The notes under the pieces were generated by a model that saw only the letters and a program-made list of their open reading frames with translations, made no database searches and was not told the origin of the DNA. Of a stretch of DNA of 64,000 nucleotides, positions 25,745 to 34,748 are shown one piece after another. Made by a program: the position numbers and the translations under genes. How positions within the stretch are numbered: position 1 is the stretch's first letter; each line of letters starts with the position of its first letter. This DNA is from Poriferisodalis sp964484385 (GTDB lineage: Bacteria; Actinomycetota; Acidimicrobiia; Acidimicrobiales; Poriferisodalaceae), in the NCBI GenBank assembly GCA_964484385.1, contig CAZAFV010000001.1:62001-126000 (forward strand). Direction: 5' to 3'.

Positions 25745-26845
25745 TCAGTCTCCGGTGAGGTGTGCCACCCGTGGCATGACATCGTTGGCGAGCAGGTCCA
25801 TCGAGCGGCGCCATGCCTCGGCAGACTCCGGTGTTTCGGAGTAGTCGAAGCAGAACAGCAGCAGGTGACCGAAGCCGCCGACGTCGGCGTACACCTTCTC
25901 AATGCTCTCGGCGACGGTCTGCGGCGAACCTACGAACCAGTTGTTGCGGGCGCAGTACTCCACGGTGACGACACCGTCCGCAGGCGGGTTGCGCTCGTCG
26001 ATGAGGAACTTGTGGAAGTCGAAAGCGCCGAGCAGCGGGATGAAGTAATCGGTCATCATCCGGCCCATCATCCCGCCGTAGGACAGCTCCCAGGCCTCCT
26101 CGTCGGTCGGGGCGACGAAGACTTCGCGCACCATGCGCCAGTCGCTGCGGTGCGCCTCGCGGCCCGCTCGCTTCGCCCCCGCCTCATAGGAGTCCCAGTG
26201 GCCACTGACGTACTGCGGATTCAGATTCAAGCTGAGGGGCAGCCAGCCCTTCTCGCCGGCCATCTCCAGCGTCGGCGAGGGCGAGTTCAGCCCGGCGACG
26301 CCGATCGGCGGATGAGGTTGCTGCAAGGGCTTGAGGTGCTGCACGAGCTCCATGTCGGGCATGCCGTGGGGCACCGCGCCTTTCCAGTGTTTGCCTTCAT
26401 GGGTCCAGCCCGGCTCTTGAGTCCACAGGTTCATGATGAACTCGACCGATTCCTGGGTCATCTCGCGGTTCTCGCCGGCCATGCCGTCCACTCCGAACAT
26501 CTCCCAGTCGCTCGGCAGCCCGCTTGCGGCCACGCCGAAGTTCAGCCGGCCTTGCGAAATGTGGTCGAGCAGCGAGATGCGGTTCGCCAGCTCGGCCGGG
26601 TGGTAGTAGGGCATCAGGAAGCCGCCGGGGCCGATGCGGATGTTCTTCGTGCGCTGTAATGCGGCGAGCGTCAGCAGGTCCGGCGCAGGATGCGGCTCCC
26701 ACTTGGCCGCGTGATGCTCGCCGATCCAGGCTTCGCCGAAGCCGAACTCATCGGCCCACTCGATGACCTGAAGATCCCACTCCCATCCTTCGCGCAGGTC
26801 GCGCTCGGGCGGGTGGCTCGGCATGGTGAACAGTCCCAATTCCAT
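25745..26845 (-). CDS. LLM class flavin-dependent oxidoreductase (limonene-monooxygenase-like)
   Basis: A 366-residue luciferase-like monooxygenase beginning MELGLFTMPSHPP. FGEAWIGEHHAAKWEPHPAP, IRIGPGGFLMPYYHPAELAN and GRLNFGVAASGLPSDWEMF match the subgroup that includes limonene 1,2-monooxygenase. An AGGGGATC ribosome-binding site precedes the ATG. It is the first gene of the minus-strand catabolic run and diverges from an acyl-CoA carboxylase gene; a structured repeat separates it from the next gene, so it may be a separate transcript. It needs a reduced flavin supplied by an unlinked reductase. The substrate is unknown. Confidence 0.85.
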   Translation of the reverse strand: MELGLFTMPSHPPERDLREGWEWDLQVIEWADEFGFGEAWIGEHHAAKWEPHPAPDLLTLAALQRTKNIRIGPGGFLMPYYHPAELANRISLLDHISQGRLNFGVAASGLPSDWEMFGVDGMAGENREMTQESVEFIMNLWTQEPGWTHEGKHWKGAVPHGMPDMELVQHLKPLQQPHPPIGVAGLNSPSPTLEMAGEKGWLPLSLNLNPQYVSGHWDSYEAGAKRAGREAHRSDWRMVREVFVAPTDEEAWELSYGGMMGRMMTDYFIPLLGAFDFHKFLIDERNPPADGVVTVEYCARNNWFVGSPQTVAESIEKVYADVGGFGHLLLFCFDYSETPESAEAWRRSMDLLANDVMPRVAHLTGD

Positions 26846-27002
26846 CGTGATCCCCTGTCAGTCTCAGCGGCGCCCAAAAGCCTGCGCCTCGCCGCCGAAA
26901 CTTACTGCGGCCACCGAACCCCGTCATCTGTGCCCATCTAGCCTCCTCTTCGATCTCATATCGCAGCGAGATCACTCGTTGGCGTCGAGCGGGGAGTTCG
27001 CA

Positions 27003-28607
27003 ATGCCAGTTGATCCGGATCGGGAGACGTGGAAGCCGGGGATGTCCTGGGAGGACGCGATCGCCGAGATCGCGTATCTCAAGGAGCTCGCGGCCGAGAT
27101 GGGCGGGCCCGACCGCATCGACCGCCAGCACCAGGGCGGTCGGTACACCGTGCGCGAGCGCATTGCCAAGATGGCCGACCCGGGCTCGTTTGTTGAGTTG
27201 GGCGGGCTCATGGGCGGACCGGAGTACGACGACGAGGGCAACATCATCGGGTTCACGCCGGGTGGCTACGTGATGGGCCTCGCCGAGCTCGACGGGCGAC
27301 CGGTGGCGATCGGCGGCGACGATTTCACGATCTCGGGTGGCAGCCCCCACAACGTCCACAAGATCCCGCACCAGTTCGCCCAGCCGCTGGCCATCACGTA
27401 CGGCATCCCCTATGTGCAGCTGCGCGAAGGCGTCGGCCACAGCTCCCGGTCTGATGAGGAGTCGGGCCAGATGGCGCTGCCGCAGGGCGACATGTGGTGG
27501 CAAGGCGTGGAGATGCTGACCAAGGTGCCGGTGGCTGCGGGAATCATGGGTTCGGTCGCGGGCTGGCCCGCTGCTGCGGCGCTCATGTCTCACTTCACGG
27601 TGATGGTGAAGGGTCAATCGCAGATCTTCCCGTCCGGGCCGCCGGTGGTGCAGCGGGCCACCGGCGAGACGCTGTCGAAGGAGGAGCTCGGCGGCTACCG
27701 GATGCACGTGTACGAGAGCGGCCAGGTGGACAACGTGGCTGAGAGCGAGGAGGACGCGTTCGACCAGATCAGGCAGTTCCTGTCGTACCTGCCGAACACC
27801 ACCTCGGGCGTGGCGCCCCGGATCGACACCGGCGACCCGCCCGATCGCCGGCCCGAAGAGCTGCTGAACATCATTCCCACGAACCGGCGAGCCGGCTACG
27901 ACGCCCGGGCGCTCATCCGTCATGTCGTCGACAACGGCGAGTTCTTCGAGATGCGCCGCCATTACGCCGGGGCGATCATCACCGGTTTCGCTCGGCTCGA
28001 CGGCTACAGCGTGGGCGTCGTGGGCAGCGATCCGATGCGGCTGGCCGGCGCCATGGATGGCGACGGCGCTGACAAGTACACGCATTTCGTGGACCTGTGC
28101 GATGCGTTCAACCTGCCGATGGTGATCTTCCTGGACATGCCCGGCTTCATGCTGGGCTCCGCCGCTGAGCGCAAGGCCACGATGCGCCGGGGCGTGCGGG
28201 CCCTGATCGCCTCAGCGGAGGCGAGCGTGCCCAAGGTGGAGTTCAACGTGCGCAAGTCCTACGGCGTGGCCGCCGATGCACCCAACAGCATCGGCCTTCC
28301 GCACGCCCTCAACCTGCGGTTCGGCTGGCCTGCGGGGGAGTGGGGCGGCATCCCGATCGAGGGCGGCGTGGCGGCGGCATACCGGCGCGAGATCGATGCG
28401 GCACCCGATCCTGAGGCACATCGGGAGATGATCGAGGAGCGACTGCTGCGGCTCCGCTCGCCGTTCAAGGCAGCGATGCACGGCGATGTCGTCGACCTCA
28501 TCGATCCACGCGAGACCCGCCGCCTGGCCTGCACCTTCGTGAAGCTGGCCCAGCCGGTGCTGGAGGAACTCGCCCGTCGCCCCAACAAGCGAGCCGTCCG
28601 CCCCTGA
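27003..28607 (+). CDS. acyl-CoA carboxylase, carboxyltransferase (beta) subunit
   Basis: A 534-residue biotin-dependent carboxyltransferase with the two crotonase-like halves expected. The first carries HQGGRYTVRERIAKMADPGS and VGHSSRSDEESGQMALP, the second FFEMRRHYAGAIITGFARLD and LDMPGFMLGSAAERK. The ATG follows GGGGAG. It resembles propionyl/acyl-CoA carboxylase beta subunits but diverges in the usual GG-rich acyl-CoA loop. No biotin carboxylase gene accompanies it, so it must use an alpha subunit encoded elsewhere, possibly the one at 41224-43140. It diverges from the LLM gene on the other strand. Confidence 0.85.
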   Translation: MPVDPDRETWKPGMSWEDAIAEIAYLKELAAEMGGPDRIDRQHQGGRYTVRERIAKMADPGSFVELGGLMGGPEYDDEGNIIGFTPGGYVMGLAELDGRPVAIGGDDFTISGGSPHNVHKIPHQFAQPLAITYGIPYVQLREGVGHSSRSDEESGQMALPQGDMWWQGVEMLTKVPVAAGIMGSVAGWPAAAALMSHFTVMVKGQSQIFPSGPPVVQRATGETLSKEELGGYRMHVYESGQVDNVAESEEDAFDQIRQFLSYLPNTTSGVAPRIDTGDPPDRRPEELLNIIPTNRRAGYDARALIRHVVDNGEFFEMRRHYAGAIITGFARLDGYSVGVVGSDPMRLAGAMDGDGADKYTHFVDLCDAFNLPMVIFLDMPGFMLGSAAERKATMRRGVRALIASAEASVPKVEFNVRKSYGVAADAPNSIGLPHALNLRFGWPAGEWGGIPIEGGVAAAYRREIDAAPDPEAHREMIEERLLRLRSPFKAAMHGDVVDLIDPRETRRLACTFVKLAQPVLEELARRPNKRAVRP

Positions 28608-28623
28608 CCCCACCGGAGGGGCG
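28599..28623 (+). terminator. possible hairpin terminator after the carboxyltransferase gene
   Basis: cgcccc and ggggcg pair around a 13-nt loop that overlaps the stop codon. GC-rich stem without a T-tract; weak evidence. Confidence 0.3.
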
Positions 28624-28674
28624 ACGCAGGTGCAGAACTCCGCGTTCGCCCGGTGGCGATCGTGAGGGCACGGT

Positions 28675-28680
28675 TAGCGT
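28675..28680 (+). promoter_or_regulatory. -10-like hexamer TAGCGT for a leaderless start
   Basis: TAGCGT, then 6 nt (gacgcc), then the GTG at 28687. No Shine-Dalgarno is visible for that start. Confidence 0.5.
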
Positions 28681-28686
28681 GACGCC

Positions 28687-29580
28687 GTGACTTCGGGGAA
28701 TGGGCTCAGGTTTGGGTGGCTGTCGCCGTGCATCGGCAACCGGTGGAGCGATCACCGGCCGATCGTGGCCGACCAGGTGGAGTGGCTCCTGCCCGAGGTG
28801 ATCGGGCACTTCGACTCGCTGTGGATCGCCGATCATTTCTACGGGTTCGACGCCAAGACCGATCCATTTCTCGAGGCCTGGACAACCATCACTTGGTGTG
28901 CGGCTCGTCTGCCCGACGTGCAGCTGTGCCACCACGTGCTCGGGCACGGCTACCGGCCGCCGGCCTTGACAGCCAAGATGGCGGCGACACTGCAGTACCT
29001 GTCGGGCAACCGTTTCATCTTGGGCATCGGGGCCGGCTGGCGGGGCGACGAGTACGAGGCGTACGGCTACGAGTTCCCCTCACCGAAGGTGCGATTCGCA
29101 CAGCTCGAAGAGGTGGTCACGATCTGCCGGCTGATGTGGACGCAGGATGACCCCAGCTTCGAAGGCCGGCACTACAGCATCGACGGCGCAGCGGCGCCTC
29201 CCTTGCCGGACGTGCCGCCGCCGATCTGCATCGGAGCCTCGGGAGAGCAGATCGGCCTGAAGGTGGCCGCCCGCCATGCCGACATCTGGAATACGCCGTG
29301 GAGGCGGGATCTCGAAGCGCTGAGACGCAAGTGCGGCATCGTGCTGGATGAACTCGAGCGGCTCGAACGCGATCCGGCAGGCCTGGAGATGTCGACCACT
29401 GTCGAGCGCGCACTGCCCACGACCGACAGCGAATCCGCCGAGTACGCCGAGTTCTTGGCTTCGATGGTGGAAGTGGGAATCCGGCACTTCGTGCTCGACT
29501 TCGGCAACCCCGACAGCGCCGAGCCGGCGCACCGATTCGCCGAGCAGGTCATCGCCCCTCTGCGTGCGGGCTTCGCTTAA
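28687..29580 (+). CDS. LLM class flavin/F420-dependent oxidoreductase
   Basis: A 297-residue luciferase-like protein starting at GTG, with TAGCGT exactly 6 nt upstream and no ribosome-binding site. GNRFILGIGAGWRGDEYEAY and PPPICIGASGEQIGLKVAAR are typical of the F420-dependent LLM subgroup. The last 4 nt overlap the 3' end of the convergent ABC-transporter gene. The substrate is unknown, and no pathway partner is evident in its immediate surroundings. Confidence 0.82.
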   Translation: MTSGNGLRFGWLSPCIGNRWSDHRPIVADQVEWLLPEVIGHFDSLWIADHFYGFDAKTDPFLEAWTTITWCAARLPDVQLCHHVLGHGYRPPALTAKMAATLQYLSGNRFILGIGAGWRGDEYEAYGYEFPSPKVRFAQLEEVVTICRLMWTQDDPSFEGRHYSIDGAAAPPLPDVPPPICIGASGEQIGLKVAARHADIWNTPWRRDLEALRRKCGIVLDELERLERDPAGLEMSTTVERALPTTDSESAEYAEFLASMVEVGIRHFVLDFGNPDSAEPAHRFAEQVIAPLRAGFA

Positions 29581-30794
29581 GCGAACGCGACGACGCTGGT
29601 GCCGGTGAACTCGACAGCGACTGCGTCACCGCGCCGAACCTCGGGATCGGGTCCGCAGCGCACGCGCAGCAGCGCTCCGTCGAGATTCGCCACGACCATC
29701 GAGTCGTGCCCGTAGAACTCCACCAGTTCGACCTCGGCGGTGCTGCCGCTGGCCAGACGGAGCTGCTCGGGGCGCAACATGACGTTGACCGTGCCCACGG
29801 TGCCGGCCGCTGAAGCGCCGTTGCCGTTGCTGCCAGCGGTGTTGCTGAGGGGGAGACGTCCGAGCGGGGTGAGCGCAAAGCCATCCGAGGCGCCGCAGCG
29901 CACCCATGATGCGGTGCCCACGAAGTCGGCCACGAACGGATCGGCGGGCCGGCGGTAGAGGCCGTCGGGCGTGTCGACCTGTGCGAGGCGGCCTTCGCAG
30001 AGCACACCCACGCGATCGCCGACCACGAATGCCTCGTCTTGGTCGTGGGTCACGAAGACAGCCGTGATCCCCAGCTCGATGAGCAGCCGCCGAACTTCGC
30101 TGCGAACATCCTCACGCAGCGACGAATCGAGGTTGGAGAAGGGCTCGTCCAGCAGAAGCACACCCGGACGAGGTGCCAGTGCCCGCGCCAGGGCGACGCG
30201 CTGCTGCTGCCCGCCCGACAGCGTGGAAGGCATGCGTTCGGCGAACCCCGACAGACCCACCAAGTCGAGCGCTTCGGCGACGCGGTCGGGAGTCCGCTTC
30301 GACCGTTCGAGCCCGTAGCCGACGTTTCGGCCCACGGTGAGATGCGGGAACAGCGCCCAGTCTTGGAACACCATCCCGACACGGCGCGACTCGGGAGCCA
30401 CCCAGGAACCGCCCCGGCCCGATGGCCCTGAGACGAACCGTTCGCCGAGCTGAATGGTGCCGGCAAGTGGGCGTTCGAGCCCCGCGATCAGGCGCAGCAG
30501 CGTGGTTTTGCCGCACCCGCTGGGGCCGAGCAGCGCGACCGATTCGCCGGGCTCGACACGCAGTGACAGGTTCTGCACCGAGTAGCCGTCTCGGGCAGTT
30601 TCGCCGGTCGGGCCAGCGCCGTCGGGGGCGTCGGCTGCTTGAGGTTGGCCGTACGAATGGGTGACGCCCTCAAGGATGATTGAGCGCGCCCCCGGCCAGT
30701 GCCGATCTCGGCCGTTCCGGGCCAGATCATCCGGCGCAGCCGGGTCGACGTATCGCGGGTCTCGCCTTGACCGAAATGCCCGGACCGTGCGCAC
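29577..30794 (-). CDS. ABC transporter ATP-binding protein with TOBE domain (FbpC/PotA type)
   Basis: A 405-residue importer ATPase. The Walker A motif GPSGCGKTT, the signature LSGGQQQRVALARAL, the Walker B motif LLLDEPFSNLD and the H-loop VTHDQDEAFVV are all present. The C-terminal third (VMLRPEQLRLA onward) is a TOBE/OB substrate-sensing domain, as in iron(III), polyamine and sugar importers. The start is set at GTG 30794, because a TATACT hexamer lies 7 nt before it; the frame is open back to a TTG at 30857. No permease or binding-protein gene is adjacent. A ThiB-like binding protein is encoded 29 kb away, but a link is speculative. Confidence 0.88.
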   Translation of the reverse strand: MRTVRAFRSRRDPRYVDPAAPDDLARNGRDRHWPGARSIILEGVTHSYGQPQAADAPDGAGPTGETARDGYSVQNLSLRVEPGESVALLGPSGCGKTTLLRLIAGLERPLAGTIQLGERFVSGPSGRGGSWVAPESRRVGMVFQDWALFPHLTVGRNVGYGLERSKRTPDRVAEALDLVGLSGFAERMPSTLSGGQQQRVALARALAPRPGVLLLDEPFSNLDSSLREDVRSEVRRLLIELGITAVFVTHDQDEAFVVGDRVGVLCEGRLAQVDTPDGLYRRPADPFVADFVGTASWVRCGASDGFALTPLGRLPLSNTAGSNGNGASAAGTVGTVNVMLRPEQLRLASGSTAEVELVEFYGHDSMVVANLDGALLRVRCGPDPEVRRGDAVAVEFTGTSVVAFA

Positions 30795-30801
30795 CAGCCG
30801 A

Positions 30802-30807
30802 AGTATA
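30802..30807 (-). promoter_or_regulatory. -10-like hexamer TATACT for a leaderless start (ABC ATPase)
   Basis: Minus-strand TATACT, then 7 nt (tcggctg), then GTG at 30794. It is the closest of the ten to a consensus -10 box, and it decides the start of an otherwise ambiguous frame. Confidence 0.5.
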
Positions 30808-30982
30808 AGCAAGGGACTCAGCCCGTATCCAGAACACTGAATGCTGGATGGTGACAATACCTGCTGCAGTTCGATAGGTATAGCTAACGCCCAGAAAGAA
30901 CTGACACTCCAAGGGCCGGAGCTGAGCGACCCGCGCCGCAGTAGGTTGACGCCACAGGCCGGCAGAACACTGGGGGAGAGCT

Positions 30983-31387
30983 GTGGCGCTGACCAATGAC
31001 GATCGAGTCGAGATCCGGGACCTCATTTCTCGCTACAACAAGGCGATCGACACGGGTGATGCCGACGGGTACGCCAACACGTTCACTCCCGACGGGCAGT
31101 TCATCGGGATTGTCGGCACCTTCAACGGCCGTGACGAGCTGCGGGCGTTCGCTGCTGCCTATGCCACCGAAGAGCAGTACGCAGAGTTCGCCTCTGCACA
31201 GCACTGGGTGACCAACGTCGTAGCTGAGAGCGACGGATCTGAGGCCACTGTGTTCAGCCACTTGCAGATGGTCAAGCCGCTGCCCGACGGCGGCAGGATC
31301 CTGCTGGTCGGGCACTACGACGACATCGTCCGCAAGGTCGACGGCCAGTGGCTGTTCGCCCAGCGAATTGTGGTTTCGGACGCCTAG
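30983..31387 (+). CDS. SnoaL/NTF2-like domain protein
   Basis: A 134-residue cone-shaped NTF2-like protein, with a GTG start behind GGGGGAG. DLISRYNKAIDTGDADGYAN and FTPDGQFIG form the N-terminal helices and first strand of the fold, and GHYDDIVRKVDGQWLFAQR the C-terminal strands. Proteins of this kind are isomerases, dehydratases or ring-hydroxylating beta-like domains; no catalytic set can be assigned. It is followed after 33 bp by an aminotransferase gene on the same strand. Confidence 0.78.
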   Translation: MALTNDDRVEIRDLISRYNKAIDTGDADGYANTFTPDGQFIGIVGTFNGRDELRAFAAAYATEEQYAEFASAQHWVTNVVAESDGSEATVFSHLQMVKPLPDGGRILLVGHYDDIVRKVDGQWLFAQRIVVSDA

Positions 31388-31420
31388 TCGCGCCAGCCGA
31401 GCATCACCGGAGAAAGCACC

Positions 31421-32689
31421 GTGTCGCAGACCGGCCCACCGCACAGCGACGCGTCAGCGAGTGAGTTCGACATGGCAGCCAAGATGGCCGAGGGCCTGCC
31501 GCAACCGGCTAGGGCGTGGACGCCGATCCCGCGCTTCAGCTTCGTCGGCGGGAACAACGACTCGTCGAGCGTGCCGGTGGGTGGCCTGACCGAGGCGGCC
31601 ATGGCGGTGCTGGCGAAGCATGGCTCCGAGCTCGCCACGTACAACCTCGGCGGCAATCCGCAGGGCTTCGAGGGGTTGCGTGAGTTCGTCGCCGGATCGC
31701 TGGACGCAAATGCGCATATGCCGACGAGCAGCGAGCAGGTGCTGGTGGTGTCCGGTTCGCTGCAAGCGCTTGATCTGGTCAATGCGGCGTTCCTTCGCCC
31801 GGGCGACGTCGTGGTGGCCGAAGAGGCGACATACGGGGGGATGATCTCGAAGGTCGCCCGGCGAGGCGCCAGATGCGTCGGCGTCGAGCTCGACGACGAC
31901 GGGATCGTTCCAGAACGGCTTGCTGACCTGCTCGACGAGCTGGCTGCAGCCGGCACGCAGCCCCGGTTCATCTACACCATCCCGACGGTGCAGAACCCCA
32001 CGGGCTCGGTGATGCCGGTCGAGCGCCGGCGGGAGATCCTGGCCATCGCTCGGCACCACGGCGTGCCGATCTTCGAGGACGAGTGCTATTCGGATTTGCA
32101 GTGGACTGGGGAGCGCCCGCCGACGCTGCGTGCACTGGACTGTGCCGAAACCGAGGGGCAGAGCGCGGTGATCTACTGCGGGTCGTTCTCGAAGTCGATC
32201 GCGCCGGCGCTCCGGGTGGGTTACATCGTCGGCGACGTGCCCATCGTGCGCCAACTCATGGCCCTCAAGGACGACGCCGGCACCGGCGCAATCGAACAGC
32301 TCGTGCTCGCCGAGTACGCAGCGGCCCACTTCGATGACCACGTAGCTCAGCTGCGCGAAACGCTGCGAGAAAAATGCGCGGTGATGCGCCACGCCGTCAA
32401 CACGCACTTGGGCGCGTTGTCACAGGTGGCGATCAAGCTCGGCGGTCCGGTGCAGGTGACCGACCCCAAGGGCGGCATCTTCGTGTGGCTGACATTCCCC
32501 ACCGGCACCGACACCGCCCGGTACCTGGGACCGGCGGCAAAACGGGGCATCCAATTCAACGAGGGCGCGGCCTGGTCGGTCGACTCCGAATGGGGAGCCC
32601 GCCGGATGCGGCTGTGCTTCGGCAGCCTCTCCCACGACGACATCCGCGAGGGCGTCGCCGCGCTCGCGGAGGTGATCGCCGCGAACTAG
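31421..32689 (+). CDS. PLP-dependent aminotransferase (class I/II, MocR-domain-like)
   Basis: A 422-residue fold-type I aminotransferase without a DNA-binding domain. YTIPTVQNPTGSVMPVERR carries the conserved NPTG turn, PIFEDECYSDLQW the PLP-pyridine aspartate, and YCGSFSKSIAPALRVGYIVG the Schiff-base lysine (SFSK). This arrangement matches the 2-aminoadipate/valine-type aminotransferases related to MocR regulators. The GTG start is preceded by GGAG. It is likely co-transcribed with the NTF2-like gene upstream and converges with the D-aminoacylase-like gene. The amino-acid substrate is unknown. Confidence 0.88.
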   Translation: MSQTGPPHSDASASEFDMAAKMAEGLPQPARAWTPIPRFSFVGGNNDSSSVPVGGLTEAAMAVLAKHGSELATYNLGGNPQGFEGLREFVAGSLDANAHMPTSSEQVLVVSGSLQALDLVNAAFLRPGDVVVAEEATYGGMISKVARRGARCVGVELDDDGIVPERLADLLDELAAAGTQPRFIYTIPTVQNPTGSVMPVERRREILAIARHHGVPIFEDECYSDLQWTGERPPTLRALDCAETEGQSAVIYCGSFSKSIAPALRVGYIVGDVPIVRQLMALKDDAGTGAIEQLVLAEYAAAHFDDHVAQLRETLREKCAVMRHAVNTHLGALSQVAIKLGGPVQVTDPKGGIFVWLTFPTGTDTARYLGPAAKRGIQFNEGAAWSVDSEWGARRMRLCFGSLSHDDIREGVAALAEVIAAN

Positions 32690-32737
32690 CTGTGATGCGA
32701 CGTCGCGGCCGCTAGCCGCGACGTGCCTATCCGCCCG

Positions 32738-34486
32738 CTAGCCGCGGCCGTGGCGCAGGAGCTTGCCGGGGGTAGCCCCGGTGCATTCGCCGTCTTGGAA
32801 CGTCTCGACGCCGTTCACCAGGATGTGGCGGTAGCCGTGCGCACGCTGCACACGGCGCCACTCGCCGCCGGGCAGGTCGTAGACGGCCTCGCCGATCCAC
32901 TCGGGGTCGATGGCCAGCTCGTTCATGTCGTAGACGAGCACGTCAGCCGGGGCGCCTTCCTTCAACACACCACGGTCCTGGAATCCGGCCGCGTGCGCAG
33001 CGAGCGCCGACATCCGGTAGTGCGCCTCTTCGACCGTCAGCCGCTGCTCGTCACGCACGATCCATGCCAAGAAGTCCGTCGTCCAAGCGCCGCCGGTGAA
33101 GAACTTGGTGTGCGCGCCGCCGTCGGACACGCCAGGGATCGTGTACGGCGAGTCGGTGTACACCGCTGACATGTGGTCCACGTTGAATTCGGGACCCTCG
33201 CCCAGGAACTCCGTCTTCAGATCGGTCTCGAGCGACAGGTCCAACATCACGTCGATGTAGTGCTTGCCTTCCATCTCGGCGATCTCGCCGAGCGACTTGC
33301 CCACGTACTTCTGCAGGTCTTGACGTCGCGCCACGCCCTGCACAACCAGCTTGCGGGGTGGTCCGCCAACCGCGCCCTGCGTGTTCGCGAACAGCGTCGC
33401 CGCCTCGTCGGTCTCGGCACGCAGCCGATCCCGCACGGCAGGGTCTTTCATCTTGCGGATCTTGTCCTCAATCGAACCCGTAGTTGCCTCGCGCCAGGCC
33501 GGGCTGGAGTCGTACAGGTTCCACTCGTCGAGCGAGAAGGCGAAGCCCGTGCGGATGGAGGCGCCCTGGCCGAAGATGCGCAGCCCGTCGTTGTGGGCCT
33601 GCTCGAGCCATTCGAGCCGTTCCTCGTGGACACGCGGGTTGCGCTGGCTCACCGGCACCACGTTGTCGATGATCGGTCGCCCGCTCACCTCGGCCAGCCG
33701 CCGCTTGAAGTCGAGATCTTCCGGATTGTTGACGTCGGGGCTCGTGGCCTGCGTGAGCTGGATGAAGCCCTCGTCGCGCTCGCGCAGCACCTCTGCCAGC
33801 ACGAAGATGTCGTCGTCGATCATCGTGTCGGTGACCATCGGCGAGCCGTCGAAGTCGGCCTGGGTGGAGTTGGGCCCGAGACGCTGGATGGAAAAGCCGC
33901 ACAGGCCGGCGTCCATGCCCTCGTGCAGCAGGCGCTGCATCTCCTTGCGCTCCGCATTGTTGGCCGGGCGGGTCTTTGCCGCTTCGAGGCCCATCACGTA
34001 GATCATCAGCGACGCCGTCGGCATGTACTGCAGGACGTTGACGCCCTTCGGCGTGCGGTCCAGCGAGTCGAGATACTCCGGGATGGTCTCCCAGTCCCAC
34101 TTCGGCAGCATGCCCTCCTGCATCGCCGCCAGCGGGATCGCCTCGGTGCGCACCATGGTGAGCATCGACCGCTCGCGGAAGTCGGGTTTGCAGGGAGCGA
34201 AGCCGAAACCGCAATTGCCGAGCACCACCGAGGTCACCCCGTGCCAACTCGAGATCGAGCAGTAGGGATCCCAACGGATCTGCGCGTCGTAGTGGGTGTG
34301 CAGGTCGATCGTGCCCGGGGCCACGATGCAACCCCCCGCATCGATGACTTCCTTGGAAGGCTTGTCGGGACGGCCGCCGATCTGGGCGATCCGCCCGTCG
34401 GAGATCCACAGGTCGCCGCGGAAGCTTGGCACGCGTGTCCCGTCCACGATCGTGCCGTCCTTGATGTGAATGTCGTATTCCTCCAC
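32738..34486 (-). CDS. D-aminoacylase-like amidohydrolase (N-acyl-D-amino-acid deacylase family)
   Basis: A 582-residue zinc hydrolase. GTIDLHTHYDAQIRWDPY holds the HxH metal pair, SSWHGVTSVVLGNCGFGFAP is the hallmark of the D-aminoacylase branch (its Cys is a metal ligand in that family), and VSDGGAHTKFFTGGAWTTDF gives the catalytic Asp region. The GTG start lies behind GAGGGGGA. A longer gap of 262 bp upstream contains a 73-bp dispersed repeat, and the next gene upstream on this strand is an SDR. Hydrolysis of an N-acylated or cyclic amide is expected; the physiological substrate is unknown. Confidence 0.87.
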   Translation of the reverse strand: MEEYDIHIKDGTIVDGTRVPSFRGDLWISDGRIAQIGGRPDKPSKEVIDAGGCIVAPGTIDLHTHYDAQIRWDPYCSISSWHGVTSVVLGNCGFGFAPCKPDFRERSMLTMVRTEAIPLAAMQEGMLPKWDWETIPEYLDSLDRTPKGVNVLQYMPTASLMIYVMGLEAAKTRPANNAERKEMQRLLHEGMDAGLCGFSIQRLGPNSTQADFDGSPMVTDTMIDDDIFVLAEVLRERDEGFIQLTQATSPDVNNPEDLDFKRRLAEVSGRPIIDNVVPVSQRNPRVHEERLEWLEQAHNDGLRIFGQGASIRTGFAFSLDEWNLYDSSPAWREATTGSIEDKIRKMKDPAVRDRLRAETDEAATLFANTQGAVGGPPRKLVVQGVARRQDLQKYVGKSLGEIAEMEGKHYIDVMLDLSLETDLKTEFLGEGPEFNVDHMSAVYTDSPYTIPGVSDGGAHTKFFTGGAWTTDFLAWIVRDEQRLTVEEAHYRMSALAAHAAGFQDRGVLKEGAPADVLVYDMNELAIDPEWIGEAVYDLPGGEWRRVQRAHGYRHILVNGVETFQDGECTGATPGKLLRHGRG

Positions 34487-34639
34487 GATGTCCCCCTCGT
34501 GACTCAGCGCCCAGCTCGCTGTGGCACCGAATGCGGCATCGCTGTGGGACAGCGCAGTCGCTCGGATGGCGCGAGCCGGAATCCCCGCGCCAAAAAACCT
34601 AACACAGCTTCGTTATTGCGAACGCGGGGCGGTCAAACT

Positions 34640-34712
34640 TTCCGCTGCGTCGCCAGGTGTTTTCCGCTCTTGTTCGCTGCGCTCACGGGCCGCTCGGGCC
34701 ACGGCTTCGCCT
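34640..34712 (-). repeat. 73-bp dispersed repeat, copy A
   Basis: Read on the minus strand it begins aggcgaagccgtggcccgag and matches 39698-39770 (plus strand) over about 73 bp, with roughly a dozen differences. It lies in the 262-bp gap upstream of the D-aminoacylase-like gene. Probably an intergenic repeat of REP/MITE type; no coding function is supported. Confidence 0.75.
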
Positions 34713-34748
34713 TGCGGCTCAGCCTCTGAATCGGTTGTCGCGGCTGCG

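Noticed and set aside
25584..25814. Upstream extension of the Rieske oxygenase at 24384-25583
   Set aside because: It runs through the structured repeat and into the 3' end of the LLM gene, with composition unlike a protein domain.
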